NCBI RefSeq assembly: GCF_947179165.1
Contig: NC_077240.1
Location: forward strand, 73,441,501 to 73,505,500
From: Solanum dulcamara
Taxonomy: Eukaryota; Streptophyta; Magnoliopsida; Solanales; Solanaceae
Reading direction: 5' to 3'
Length of the DNA stretch: 64,000 nt
The notes under the pieces were generated by a model. That model was not told the DNA's origin, ran no database searches, and worked only from the letters and a program-made list of their open reading frames with translations. The position numbers and the translations under genes were made by a program. This document shows positions 35,644 through 46,059 of the stretch, one piece after another. Each line of letters starts with the position of its first letter. The first letter of the stretch is position 1.

Positions 35644-36870
35644 GTGAATTTATCATATTTTGCTAGGGACATTGATTCCAAAACTCCTACTCTTGAGTTG
35701 GTCCCTATAGTTAATGAGTTCTCCGATGTGTTTCTCGGTGATTTGCCCGGTATTTCTCCCGAAAGAGAGATTGACTTTGGTATAGATCTCCTTCTTGATA
35801 CCCAACCTATCTCTATTCCTCCTTACCGTATGTCTCTAGCAGAACTTAAGGAGTTGAAAGAACAATTGAAGGATTTGTTGGATAAGGGTTTTATAAGACC
35901 AAGTATTTCACCATGGGGTGCTCCTATGTTATTTGTTAGGAAGAAAGATGGGTCACTCCGAATGTGTATAGACTACCGGCAATTGAATAAGGTCACCATA
36001 AAGAACAAATATTCAATCCCAAGGATAGATGACTTGTTTGATCAATTACAAGGAGCAAGCTATTTTTCTAAGATTAACCTCCATTCCGGTTATCATCAAT
36101 TGAGGGTAAGGGAGTGTGATATTCCCAAGACGGCCTTTCGGACAAGGTATGGTCATTTTAATTTTGTAGTAATGTCATTTGGGTTGAAAAATGCTCCAGC
36201 TATATTCATGGATTTGATGAATCACATTTTCAAGCCATATTTGGATATGTTTGTAGTGGTGTTTATTGATGATATCTTGATTTACTCTTGAAATGAGGAA
36301 GATCATATGGGTCACTTGAGGATTGTTTTGAAAACATTGAGGGGAGAGAAACTATTCACTAAATTTAGTAAGTGCAAATTTTAGCTAAGAGAGGTTGCAT
36401 TTCTTGGCTATGTGGTGTCCGGTGATGGGATTAAAGTAGATCCAAAGAAAATGGAGGAAGTTAAAAATTGGCCTAGACCATTATCTCCTTCGGACATTAG
36501 AAGCTTTTTGGGCTTAGCCGGATACTACAGAAGGTTTGTTGAAGGGTTCTCATCTATTGCTTCGCCTTTAACTAAGTTGACACAAAAGAAGGAAAAATTT
36601 CAATGGTCGGAAGAATGTGAGAAAAGTTTCCAAATATTGAAAGATCGTCTTACGTCAGCTCCTATTTTGACATTGTCCGAAGGTTCAGACGGGTTTGTTA
36701 TTTATTGTGATGCTTCGCGTATTGGTTTGGGTTGTGTCTTGATTCAATATGGCAAATTTATAGCCTATGCCTCTAGGCAACTTAAATTACATGAAAGAAA
36801 CTATCCAACCCATGATCTTGAACTTGCGGTGGTTGTGTTTGCATTGAAAATTTAGCGCCATTATCTTTAT
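35644..36870 (+). pseudogene. Del/Tekay-like RT and start of RNase H
   Basis: RT text is well preserved: [16 protein letters not shown] (35740), [20 protein letters not shown] (35915), [20 protein letters not shown] (36008), [19 protein letters not shown] (36150), and [13 protein letters not shown] with the FIDD active site (36250). A stop at 36290 and another at 36383 interrupt it, then the thumb and RNase H start follow ([20 protein letters not shown] at 36500; [17 protein letters not shown] at 36700, with the first RNase H Asp; [20 protein letters not shown] at 36800). The sequence ends at the deletion joint. It is the best preserved pol in the Athila region, so this insertion is younger than its host. 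Confidence 0.9.
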
Positions 36871-37636
36871 TTTGGTAAAACTTCTTTCAATTTTTCAATG
36901 TGTAGCAAAACCCCATCCTTCTAGGGGGGTGCTTATATAGTCAACTTGTAGTTTTGAATTTGGGTTTTTGTATCAGCTTAAAATTTGTCAATTTAATATG
37001 GGTTTTGTTTATTTAGCACCTATTCATTGATGAGTTATGGTTGCAAACGTAATTCTATGCTCGATCTTCATGTTAGCTTGAGAAAGTTTTGTGAAGTGGT
37101 TGAATCAACAAATAGTCATTGATTTAAATTTGTCAATTTTAAATCTCACTCAAGAGAGGAGATTATGCTAAGGATTATGTTAATTTTGTTAGCACCCATG
37201 TTTAGGCTCGAGAGTGCTTGCATCGATAAACGACTTGTGATTGAAAAATACATGTCGTATGATTGTCTAACCTAGAATTTCCATTGATATTTAACAATAT
37301 TGAGTTGTGCATTTACGCATATTCGTACTACATACTTAACTATACACCTACCCTAGAAGTCTCCTAAAGCTTGTTAGAACTCTGTTACTATTGATCTCAT
37401 TAGCATTAAACTAGTTAACTCTTCTAATTGATATTTGAAATTCATTGATTTAAATCATTTCTCAATTTATTTACTTTTACTTTACAAAATATTAGAACAT
37501 GCGTATACTTCGTGATTGAATTCTATTCAATATTGTTCCTCGTAGGATCAACCCCAACTCATTGTTGGGTTTATACTTGTTAGCAACCTTCTTCACTTTG
37601 ACTTGTAAGAAGTGTAGTTTGAACGTTATCAAGCAG

Positions 37637-37700
37637 CTTAAAATCAACGTAATAAAGTATCTCATTAAATGTAAAATGAATAAGCAGAAATATTATTAAC
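37637..37700. repeat. AT-rich repeat unit and left target duplication of LINE copy 2
   Basis: CTCATTAAATGTAAAATGAA at 37661-37680 matches the AT-rich family. The last 21 bases (37680-37700, starting ATAAGCAGAAATATT) are repeated exactly at 41842-41862. Confidence 0.85.
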
Positions 37701-38232
37701 AACAACAAACCCAGTATAATCCCACCATATGGGTTTTGGAGAGGGTAGAGTGTACGCAGAGCTAACCCCCACCTTAAAAAGTAGGGTGACTATTTTCGAA
37801 AGACCCTCAGCTCAATAGAGGAAAATAAGATAAAAGGTCAGATAGGGAAAAGCATATCAAAAACAAGACGAAAACAAGGAATAGCAAAAGTGAGAAAGTC
37901 ATGGTAGAATAGTACGGAAATAAAAAGGCATTAACTACTATAAATAAATAAGATAATCAAAGTACAACGGCCCCACACCTATAAACAGAAATACAATGCA
38001 GAAATCAAATGGCAATAAACAATGAGCAGAACTACAACTACTATGGTGTAAGGATAAGTCACCTAGCCTTTTATCCTAATCTGAGTCCTCCAAAAAAAAA
38101 ATATAGTGCGCTAATGCGCCTACTAATAAGGAAGAATAATGAGACTATGTACTAGCCTTCTACCCTAATGTGTGTCCTCCACACCCTTCTATCTAAGATT
38201 ATATCCTCGGAAAGCTGTAACTGCACCATGTC

Positions 38233-39591
38233 CTATCTAATCACCTCTCCCCAATATTTCTTCGGTCTACCTCTACCTCTTCTAAAACCGTCCATGGCCA
38301 ACCTCTCACACCTCCGCACTGGGGCATCTGTGTCTCTCCTCTTCACATGCCCAAACCATCTCAATCGCATTTTCCACATCTTGTCTTCCATTGAGGCCAC
38401 TCCTACCTTGTCCCGAATAGCCTCATTTCTAATTTTGTCGCTCCTGCTTTGCCCACCCATCCATCTGAACATTCTCATCTCAGTTACTTTTATCTTTTGA
38501 ATGTGAGAGACCTTAACTGGACAACACTCTGCCCCATATAACATAGCCGGTCTAACGACTACTTTGTAGAACTTGCACTAAAGTTGTGGTGGCACATTCT
38601 TATCACATAGCACACCAGAAGCGAGCCTCCATTTCATCCACCCTGCCCCAATACGATGTGTGATATCATCTTCAATCTCCCCGCTGCCTTTCATGATAGA
38701 TCTAAGGTACTTGAAACTACTTTTCTTTTGGATGGCTTGCTCACCAAGCCTAACTTCCACGCCAACCTCTTGAGGTGTCTCACTGAACTTGCACTCTAGG
38801 TACACTGTCTTGGTCCTACTTAGCTTAAACCCTTTAGACTCTAAGGTATGTCTCCAATCCTTCAGATTAGCGTTAACTCCGCTATGAGTCTCATCGATCA
38901 GGACTATGTCATCTGTAAAAATCATACACCATGGCACCTCACTTTGAATTTATTGCGTCAATCCATCCATCACCAAGGAAAATAAAAATGAACTAAGGGT
39001 TGATCCTTGATGCAACCCCATCACAACTGGGAAGTGCTCTAAGCCCCCTCCTACTGTCCTTACCCTAGTTTTGGCACCCTCATACATATCCTTGATCACC
39101 CTAATGTAAGCCAAAGGTACACCTTTATCCTCCAAATATCTCCATAGTATCTCTCGTAGAACTTTATCGTAAGTCTTTTCTAGATCGATGAATACCATAC
39201 GCAAATCCCTCTTTCTCTCCCTATACTGCTCCACCAGTCTCCTTATAAGATGGATGGCTTCTGTAGTTGAGCGTCCCGGCATAAATCCAAACTGGTTCTC
39301 TAAAATAGACACGCCTCTTCTAACCCTCATCTCCACCACTCTTTCCCATACTTTCATAGTATGACTTAGAAGCTTGATACCTCTATAGTTGTTGTAGCTC
39401 TGGATATCCCCCTTGTTTTTGTATAGAGGGATCATTATGCTCGACCTCCATTCTTCGGGAATCATTGTTGTCCTAAAGATGAAATTAAATAACCTAGTCA
39501 GCCACTCCAAACCTACCGAGCTCGCGCTCTTCAAAAATTCCCCAGGAATCTCATTAGGTCTGGTTGCTCTTCCCCAACGCATCCTACGCAC
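38233..39591 (-). pseudogene. LINE copy 2 reverse transcriptase, broken
   Basis: RT text runs [20 protein letters not shown] (39591), [20 protein letters not shown] (39310), [17 protein letters not shown] (39200) and [20 protein letters not shown] (39020). After a stop at about 38948 come [16 protein letters not shown] (38935), with FTDD in place of the family's FADD, and [18 protein letters not shown] (38710). The tail with [20 protein letters not shown] and [16 protein letters not shown] ends at 38233. The conserved Asp pair survives, but at least two stops or shifts break the protein. Confidence 0.9.
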
Positions 39592-40370
39592 AACACCCTT
39601 AACCTATTCAACCGAAATACTCCTACAATACCCAAAATTGTGAAGCCTCCCTGTATGTACCAAATCTCCCAACACAATCTCTCTATCCCCTTCTTCTTTC
39701 AATAGTTTATGGAAGTACGACTGTCATCTCTGTTTAATGAGGATCTCCTCTACCAATACTTTTACATGCTCATCCTTAATGCACTTCACTTGATCCACAT
39801 CACGTTCTCTTCGCTCCCGCACCCTAGCTTGAACAATTTCTTATCCCCGCCTTTCTTTTCTAGTTCAGCATAAAAGCATTCAAAAGCTGTCTTTTTGTCG
39901 TCGAAACCGCCGACTTTGCCTCATTCCTCGCTATCTTATAAAGTTCCCTATTCGTCCACTTCTCCACCTCATTCTTTCTTTCTATCAGCTTCGCATACGC
40001 TATCTTCTTTGCTTTCACCTTCCCTTACACTTCTCCATTCCATCACCAGTCCCCTCGATACCGGCCATGGCTACCTATCGAGACTCCCAACACTTCTTTT
40101 GCTACAAGCCTAATACAACTAGCCATCCTATCCTACATAGTGTTGGCATCCCCACTACTATCCTAGGCCCCCATATCCTTCAATTTCTCTTCCATCTCTA
40201 GGGCACTAGTCGTGGTCAAACTCCCCCATCTGATCCTAGGTAGTCATCCCCGACCCTCTTCTTCCTCATCATCTTGATCCCTAAATCCATCACCATGAGC
40301 TTATATCGGGCCGTAAGATTGTCGATCAGGATGACCCTACAATCTTTGCATAGACCTTTATCATCCTTCC

Positions 40371-41126
40371 TTAAGGAGTAAAAAAATCTATTTGAGTCTT
40401 AGACACCGCACTCCAGAAGGTTACCAAGTGGTCCCCTTTTTTTGGAAAACTCGAATTGGCTATCACCAACCCAAAAGCTCTTGCGAAATCCAAAAGTGAG
40501 ACTCCTCTTCCATTTCTGTCCCCAAAGCCAAAGCTTTCATGCATATCATCATATCCTCCCAAAATAGACCCGGTATGCCCATTAAAATCCCCTCCCTCAA
40601 AAAGCTTCTCAGTAGGCGCTATGCCTCCCACTAACTCTTCCAAATCTTCCCAAAAACGCATCTTATCCTCCTCGCTTAAGCCCGCTTGCGGTGCATAAGA
40701 ATTAATAATGTTCAACGTGATCCCTTCAACGACAACCTTAATCGACATCATCCTATCAGTGACTCTCCTAACCTCCACCACCTGATCCCTTAAATTACTT
40801 TCTACTAAAATGCCTACCCCATTCTTATACTTCGATCTATCAGAGAAACACATCTTATACCCATCTACCTCCTTAGCTTTAGAACCTACCCATTTGGTCT
40901 CTTGTACATAAGCTATATTAATCTTCCTTTTCTTTAGAATTTTAACTAGTTCTATGGATTTTTCCGTCAACGTCCCAATGTTCCAAGAACCTACTCTCTG
41001 TCTAGACGCTCCTTTAAACCACTTACCCTTCCTAACCCTAGTCCCCGTCCCCTTCCCCTTCCCCATTCCCGTCCCCGTCCTTGAGCGAGAACATGACCCT
41101 AGTCTACCATTACTATCCAAAGCCAC
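40371..41126 (-). pseudogene. LINE copy 2 endonuclease, mostly open
   Basis: A single open frame of about 250 codons holds RQRVGSWNIGTLTEKSIELV, AYVQETKWVGSKAKE (catalytic Glu), YKNGVGILVESNL, INSYAPQAGLSEEDKMRF, EKLFEGGDFNGHTGSILGGY (catalytic Asp and Asn) and SKTQIDFFTP, the EEP endonuclease motifs in order. The N-terminus has a GTGMGKGKGTGTRV low-complexity stretch, also seen in copy 1. The frame breaks after QIDF, before the RT connector. The enzyme would nick the target DNA. This is the better preserved of the two copies. Confidence 0.9.
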
Positions 41127-41369
41127 GAAAATACATATGAACTAATAAATTATTCAAAGATTTAAAGTCAGCAAAATATAACTATAATTTTATGAGAAAG
41201 GAATAAATAGGGAAAGATATGGAAACCGAAGGTACTAACTCTGGTTGAAATGAACCTGGTTGCTGCCAAAAAATACTGTTCACTTCGGAGTTATTGTACA
41301 TGTCGAAGTTATTGTCCATGTCGGCTTGCCAAGGTGCTCTTCACAACGACCTTTGGGTTGTGTGGATAG

Positions 41370-41841
41370 TAGATCTAAGCGAGATTACGAATCTGAATTA
41401 CTCACTCAAATCGTCTGATTCCCCTAGTGATTAGTCAACCCCAAGTCACTGCGACTATAGCAACGAAGACTATGAGATCTGAAATGCTTGACTGGATCCA
41501 AATCAAAAGGCCCAAAATTGTGAGATGCATATATTCGTTGGAGTACGACAAGGGACTGAACATGAAAACGCGAATAATAATAATGATCTATAGAAGCAGA
41601 AAGAAAAGTAGAAAAGGGAATGCAAGGGTTTGCTCTAAACTCAGAAACCAATGCAGAAGCTTCAGAAAAATTGTTGGTGCTTAGTATCAATTTGGTGGAT
41701 CTCAAAGTTGCCCAAAATTGTGAGATGCTAGTGTAAATGAGTTGCCGCCTACCGCCGATTTGCCTGAAATTCAACACTAATGGAGAGATGTAGAGCAATA
41801 AAATCCAATTTTGTAAGCTGAGAAAAAACAAATATAAAGAT
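41370..41841 (-). other. Foreign 5' extension of LINE copy 2, inside the target duplication
   Basis: The sequence upstream of the LINE joint (41370 downwards is shared with copy 1; above it is not) is unique in the window. On the minus strand it is open from 41841 to 41424 with text such as SQFWATLRSTKLILSTNNFS, HVQSLVVLQRIYASHNFGPF and VKHFRSHSLRCYSRSDLG, rich in Ser, Arg and Phe and poor in acidic residues, as in organelle-targeting leaders. It reads CTTTATATTTG...TTCTCAGCTTAC at its far end. It may be part of a host transcript joined to the LINE. That is inference; no homologue can be named. Confidence 0.45.
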
Positions 41842-41935
41842 ATAAGCAGAAATATTATTAACATTATAAATTTAACACTGTGTTAATTAAAATAATTAAA
41901 ATAAATTATGCATATATATGTGATAGTAAATTTTA
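41842..41935. repeat. Right target duplication of LINE copy 2 and AT-rich repeat unit
   Basis: 41842-41862 repeats 37680-37700 exactly. ATTATAAATTTAACACTG, GTTAATTAAAATAATT and ATATGTGATAGTAAATT then continue the AT-rich family unit that was interrupted by the LINE. Confidence 0.85.
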
Positions 41936-42159
41936 AAAAAGCAACTTGATGTGGATCCCCTAAATCACCCAAGCTACTCTATTGTAATTGCTTATTAAAT
42001 AAGAGAAAAAGAGAAAATATATTTAACTATATTATAGAAGCGAATGTTGAGGAGCTTGGGGTAAGTCGGTCATTTGACCGATTTGCCTTCTCCTTTAATT
42101 CCTTCTATTTATATACTTAATATATTTTTTAAAAATTTAATTTATTTATCTTACTTTTC
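41936..42159. other. AT-rich spacer
   Basis: No gene or repeat structure recognised; TTTAA/TATTA-rich sequence between the LINE flank and the tandem repeats. Confidence 0.4.
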
Positions 42160-42790
42160 TTTATATTGTGTTATGTATTTAAAAATTATGAAAAAAATAG
42201 TGCGATAATATGTTATTTAAAAATTATGTAATTACATTAAGAGTGCATGAAAAACATATTAAAAATTTGATTAACTTTCAAATTTCACATGTGTCACATA
42301 AATTGGGATAGAGAGAGTAACATATATTATTTGAAAATTACGTTTTGATTAACTTTTAAAATTTCAACAATGCCACATAAATTGGGACAGGGAAGAACAT
42401 ATATTATTTAAAAATTATGTTAAAATTATTATAAATCACTATAATTAATTAACAACTTAAAATATTTTTAAAAAATATATTAAATTTGTTTAACTCTCAA
42501 ATTTTCACATGTACCACGTGTGGGAGAGAGAGGGGAATATACATTATTTGAAAATTACATTAATTAAGAGTATTATAAATGATAATAATTAACAACTTAA
42601 AATATTTAAAAAGCATATGAAAATTTGGTTGACTCTTAAAGTTTCACATGTGACATATAATTGCGACAAAGTGAGTAGCATATATTATTTAAAAATTATG
42701 TTTGAAATATTGTAATATTTAAAAATTATATAGAAATTTGATTAACTCTCCAAATTCTATTCGTGTCCACATAAAATGAGATAAATAAAA
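42160..42790. repeat. AT-rich tandem repeat with TTTCACATGTGTCACATAAA core
   Basis: The word TTGATTAACTYTCAAATTTC followed by CACATGT-CACATAAATTGGGA and ATATTATTTGAAAATTAYG recurs about five times, starting near 42268, 42345, 42487, 42628 and 42735, at spacings of about 75 to 145 bases with deletions in some copies. Non-coding. Confidence 0.7.
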
Positions 42791-42964
42791 TAAGAAAAAA
42801 CTACACAAAATAGATCCTTTAAACAAACTATTTATCATTCCATACCCCTTCTCTAAATAATTCTTTTATATACCCTTTCGGTCAAACTAATTACCCATGT
42901 ACCCCCTTTAATTATTTTGAAATTCGCACGCTAACGTTAGCATGAAGTCAGCTTCCACCCTACA

Positions 42965-43328
42965 TGATACCGATAGGGTATCATATACCTATGGTCTATC
43001 ACAGAGGATTAAAATAAGTTTTATATGATACTGATATGGTATCAACATACCGATACAATATCACAAAAAATATATTTATTAATTATTGTAATTAATAAGA
43101 TTGTGATTTTAATTATTTTCTTTTAATCGTTTTATTTTTATTTCTTTAAAAAAGAGTTCAATCCTATATGATACCGATAATGTATCAATATATTGTTATG
43201 ATATCATTGAGGATTTTAAAATTTTCTCATTAAGGATTTTGAATATCGTTATAATATACGAATATATTGTGATAATATTATTCATGTAATATTGAATGAC
43301 TTAGGAAAATTTTTATGATATCATCACA

Positions 43329-43373
<45 letters not shown>

Positions 43374-43590
43374 TACTATGATGGTATTATTCAATATTTG
43401 TATGAAATGATCCTTAATGATACCATGTCAGTATATGATTGTTTTCATAGAGATGTTGTTGAAGGATTGAAGTAGACATCAATGATACCATGACAATATA
43501 TAGATATACTATGGTGGTATCATTAAGGACTGAAGCATCCTCAATGATATCATGTCGGTATATTGATACTGCAACGGTATCTTGCTCACG
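42965..43590. repeat. Cluster of GATACC...GGTATC palindromes
   Basis: At least six inverted pairs built on TGATACC/GGTATCA occur. Clear ones are TGATACC-GATAG-GGTATCA (42965-42983), TGATACTGATATGGTATCA (around 43025-43044), TGATACCGATAATGTATCA (around 43169-43188), and AATGATACCA (43481-43490) with its exact complement TGGTATCATT (43515-43524). A (TA)n run at 43329-43372 lies between. There is no coding frame. Confidence 0.75.
43329..43372. repeat. (TA)n microsatellite
   Basis: About 34 bases of alternating AT follow CACAGT and end in ACACACATATATA. Confidence 0.95.
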
Positions 43591-44705
43591 AATCTCATGC
43601 CTTGGAGGGTATGAATTGTAAAAAGATATTTGTTTGTAATTATTTTGCTTTTATGAGAAATAAACTTAGTTTTCCTATAAAATAATATATATTGGGCTCG
43701 TGCTTGCACGTGCTTTTCTATCCAGTAAGTAGTATATAACCACAAACTTGAGCAGCTGAAACAGGCACGTTGACCCTAAGCTGATCAAGTTTGTGGTATT
43801 AAATAAGAGAATATATTCCATACATAATTTTATATATATATTTTTTTAGGTGTAATGATTATTTATTCCACCTTGTATAATTTTTCATTTTTATCATTTT
43901 TTGATTTCTTTTTCTCTTTGTTTGATATTTAAGATAGATATATTTACATAAATTTGTCTTTTAACTCAGTATCAATTGATATTTTTATTTTTTTATTTTT
44001 TTATGTATAAGTAGGCATTTAAACTTATATATCTGAATAACTAGACATACGTGTCCTATGTGATATAGTACACATAGAATGCTACATATAACTGTTTAAC
44101 TCTACACAAGTTTAAGTTTCTACTTATGCACATTCAAGTTGGAGGATATAAATGTTAAAAAAGATCAAGTTATATGTGTTTTTTTTGTCAAGTCTATAAT
44201 TTCAATTTTCTATATAATATGTTTAAGATCACAAGATTAGAAATTATTTTGATACATTTAACATATCTTTAATTTAAGATCATAAAATTTAAAAGCTTCT
44301 TTATTTTGTTAAAATTTCATGTCTCTCTATATATAGAGAGGGGGGGTAAAAAGGAAATTTAAAATGCAAATGAAATAAATTAAATTAAATTAAATTCAGA
44401 AAGTGCAAGATCAAAGATAATTAATTGATAGACAATTCAGCAGAAGATCTAGGGAAAACACACTTTATTTATACCTATCTGTTTTTGTTTTTAAGATATA
44501 GATCATCATCCGTTTACTTTAGAGAGAGAGAGAGAGTATTCTGCACAATTTTTGTCGTGATCGTTGTGTGCACGCATGAGTAACCCCACAAAGTAAATTC
44601 TCTTCTATGTCATGCCAAACTCATATAATATTCAGGAGAAATATGTCAGATTTACGAGGGGATCAATAATTTAAATTTTATAAGTTTAATTTTTAAATTT
44701 TTAAT
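43591..44705. other. AT-rich intergenic stretch with MITE-like remnants
   Basis: No gene. The segment at about 43940-44180 (AAGTAGGCATTTAAACTT, CCTATGTGATATAGTACACA, AAGTTTCTACTTATGCACAT) resembles in word order the MITE in PGL intron 1 (47465-47738) but is strongly diverged. Short (TA) and (AG) runs occur at 44329-44340 and 44521-44537. Confidence 0.4.
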
Positions 44706-45683
44706 AAGAAAAAGGGTCAAAAATATCTCTTAATTTTTATTTATTGATTGACTTTATTTTTACTGTTAAAATAAAATTGTTTTTACCCTCGCTGAATACA
44801 AACTTGTCAACCATACTCCTTAATTGGATGGAAAACCTCAGATCGATCAACTAAAATTAACCAATTTCAATTAAAATTATTCAATTTCCTCTTTTAATTC
44901 AAATCCGACCCAAAAAATTGATATTTTCAGATCTTATAAATTAAAATATATTATTAGTTTTTTAGAAAAAACATAAAACTAAATTTTCACTATATTTATC
45001 ACTTTTATCGTAATAACAAAAAATTATTATTATTTTATTATTAATATTCGGTAATTAATTATTCACCAAATTATTTTATAAAATTTAAGATTAAACATCA
45101 ATAAATATGAATATTATGATAAGTTATTTATATTAGTCATTATTTTTTTAAGGATCCTGAAAAGTCTAAATTGGAAATATGAACGGGTGGAGTAACTATT
45201 TTCTAATGAATCAATTTATTACACTTTCACAAAAAAAATATTTTTTGAAATAATGAATTTCAAAATTAATTCATTTATTTAACTATTTTTTGAAAAAAAA
45301 ATTCGTTGAAAATATATCCTCGCTGTGTTGCATGCTACTACATTTTCGATCGTTGTTCACTTGTGTAATAGTACTATTAAGGAGAAATGATTTTTTAGTC
45401 ATTTACAAAAAAATTAGTTTTATGTTTTTTATAAAAAATAATAATATATTTTAATATATAAGATTTAAAAATGTCAATTTTTTGGGTTGGGTTTGAATTA
45501 AAAATGGAAATTGTGTAATTTTAATTGAAATTGGGTAATTTTAGCTGATTTAGGGCTTTTCATTCAATTGAAGGGTACGGGTGACAAGTTTGTAGACGGC
45601 GAAGGTAAAAACAACTTTACTTTAATGATAAAGATAAAGTGAACTAATAAATGAAAATTAAGGAGTAGTTTTGACCTTTTCCC
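44706..45683. mobile_element. Long inverted-repeat element with about 300-bp arms
   Basis: The left arm (44706 to about 45005, AAGAAAAAGGGTCAAAAATA) and the right arm (about 45395 to 45683, ending GTTTTGACCTTTTCCC) are inverted copies across some 290 bases with moderate divergence. Shared words include GACAAGTTTGTA, GGTAAAAACAA and CAATTTTTTGGGT or complements. The spacer is about 390 bases. TTTTTAAT at 44698-44705 and 45684-45691 may be an 8-bp target duplication, though in AT-rich DNA this is weak. There is no transposase. Its transcript would fold into a long hairpin. Confidence 0.7.
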
Positions 45684-45691
45684 TTTTTAAT

Positions 45692-46059
45692 ATATATATT
45701 ATTTGTTGTAAAGGAATTTAATATCAATACCCTATATGCTATTTTAGTTCGTTTTAAAAAATAATTCTCTTTTTAATAATACTTTAATTCTAATTTTTCA
45801 TTTAACATATTTAAGACTACAAAATTAAAAAATATTTTAATATATATTACATATACTCAATTTAAAATAATAACATTTAATTTAATTTTTATTTTTTTAA
45901 ATTCGATATCAAAGTCAGAAATAGGAAACAAATTAAAACAGAGGAGCATTTATTGTAATATTTGTTAGCTTTTACATATAAATTGATGGTCCACGTGAAG
46001 AGTTCTAAATTAGCTTATGCCATATGGTATAGATGTGTGTGTCTATACATATTACAAGA
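45692..46059. promoter_or_regulatory. PGL upstream region
   Basis: AT-rich, non-coding and directly upstream of the pyrimidine-rich leader. No TATA box stands out; TCTATACATATTAC at about 46042 is the nearest candidate. Described as promoter only by position. Confidence 0.3.

Larger units (their letters stand above)
32974..36870 (+). mobile_element. Truncated Del/Tekay-like Ty3-gypsy element
   Basis: It begins with an LTR start, TGTAACATCCCTAAAAAATG. The order is most of an LTR (to about 34620), the end of gag, protease, RT and the start of RNase H, then it stops abruptly at about 36870 inside the RNase H text (LKI-stop-RHYLY), joined to the Athila LTR through a shared TTAT. The LTR's last part, the gag N-terminus, the rest of RNase H, integrase and the 3' LTR are missing. 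The 3' truncation also removed host LTR sequence, so it is a post-insertion deletion. Confidence 0.85.
11324..37631 (+). mobile_element. Athila-like Ty3-gypsy element with nested insertions
   Basis: The order is 5' LTR (11324-12940), primer-binding site, gag, protease, RT, RNase H, integrase, a downstream ORF, polypurine tract (AAGTTGGGGG at about 32590-32599) and 3' LTR (32600-37631, interrupted). Without the insertions it would be about 14 kb, normal for Athila/Tat elements. It holds solo LTRs at 13498-15775 and 23866-26094, an RTE LINE at 27706-31348 with extension, and a truncated Del/Tekay element at 32974-36870. Every coding frame is broken, so the element is dead. No target duplication was recognised at the outer ends; the first bases of the left LTR have diverged. 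Confidence 0.85.
32600..37631 (+). repeat. 3' LTR of the Athila-like element, interrupted and partly deleted
   Basis: It runs from TGTTGATGAATTGAG at 32600 to 32973, and from about 36871 (TTTTGGTAAAACTTC) to GTTATCA at 37631. Between these lies the truncated Del/Tekay element. Compared with the 5' LTR, about 490 bases (counterpart of roughly 11690-12175) are missing at the joint. Identity with the 5' LTR is clear throughout but diverged. Confidence 0.85.
37701..41841 (-). mobile_element. RTE-type LINE, copy 2, with 21-bp target duplication
   Basis: On the minus strand the order is 5' extension (41841-41370), endonuclease (41126-40371), connector, RT (39591-38578), C-terminal basic tail (38544-38233), and the 3' end GTACACTCTACCCTCTCC with a GTTGTTGTT tail at 37701. 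It is bounded by exact 21-bp direct repeats at 37680-37700 and 41842-41862, so the whole 4141 bp was inserted in one event. Target: the AT-rich repeat just right of the Athila element. Coding frames contain stops. Copy 1 at 27706-31348 is a close relative. Confidence 0.9.

Noticed and set aside
43509..43745. 78-codon minus-strand frame
   Set aside because: Made of the GATACC palindrome repeats; no protein features.
44015..44180. Possible target for a complete MITE like that in PGL intron 1
   Set aside because: Only scattered words match and no paired ends could be delimited, so it is only mentioned as a remnant.
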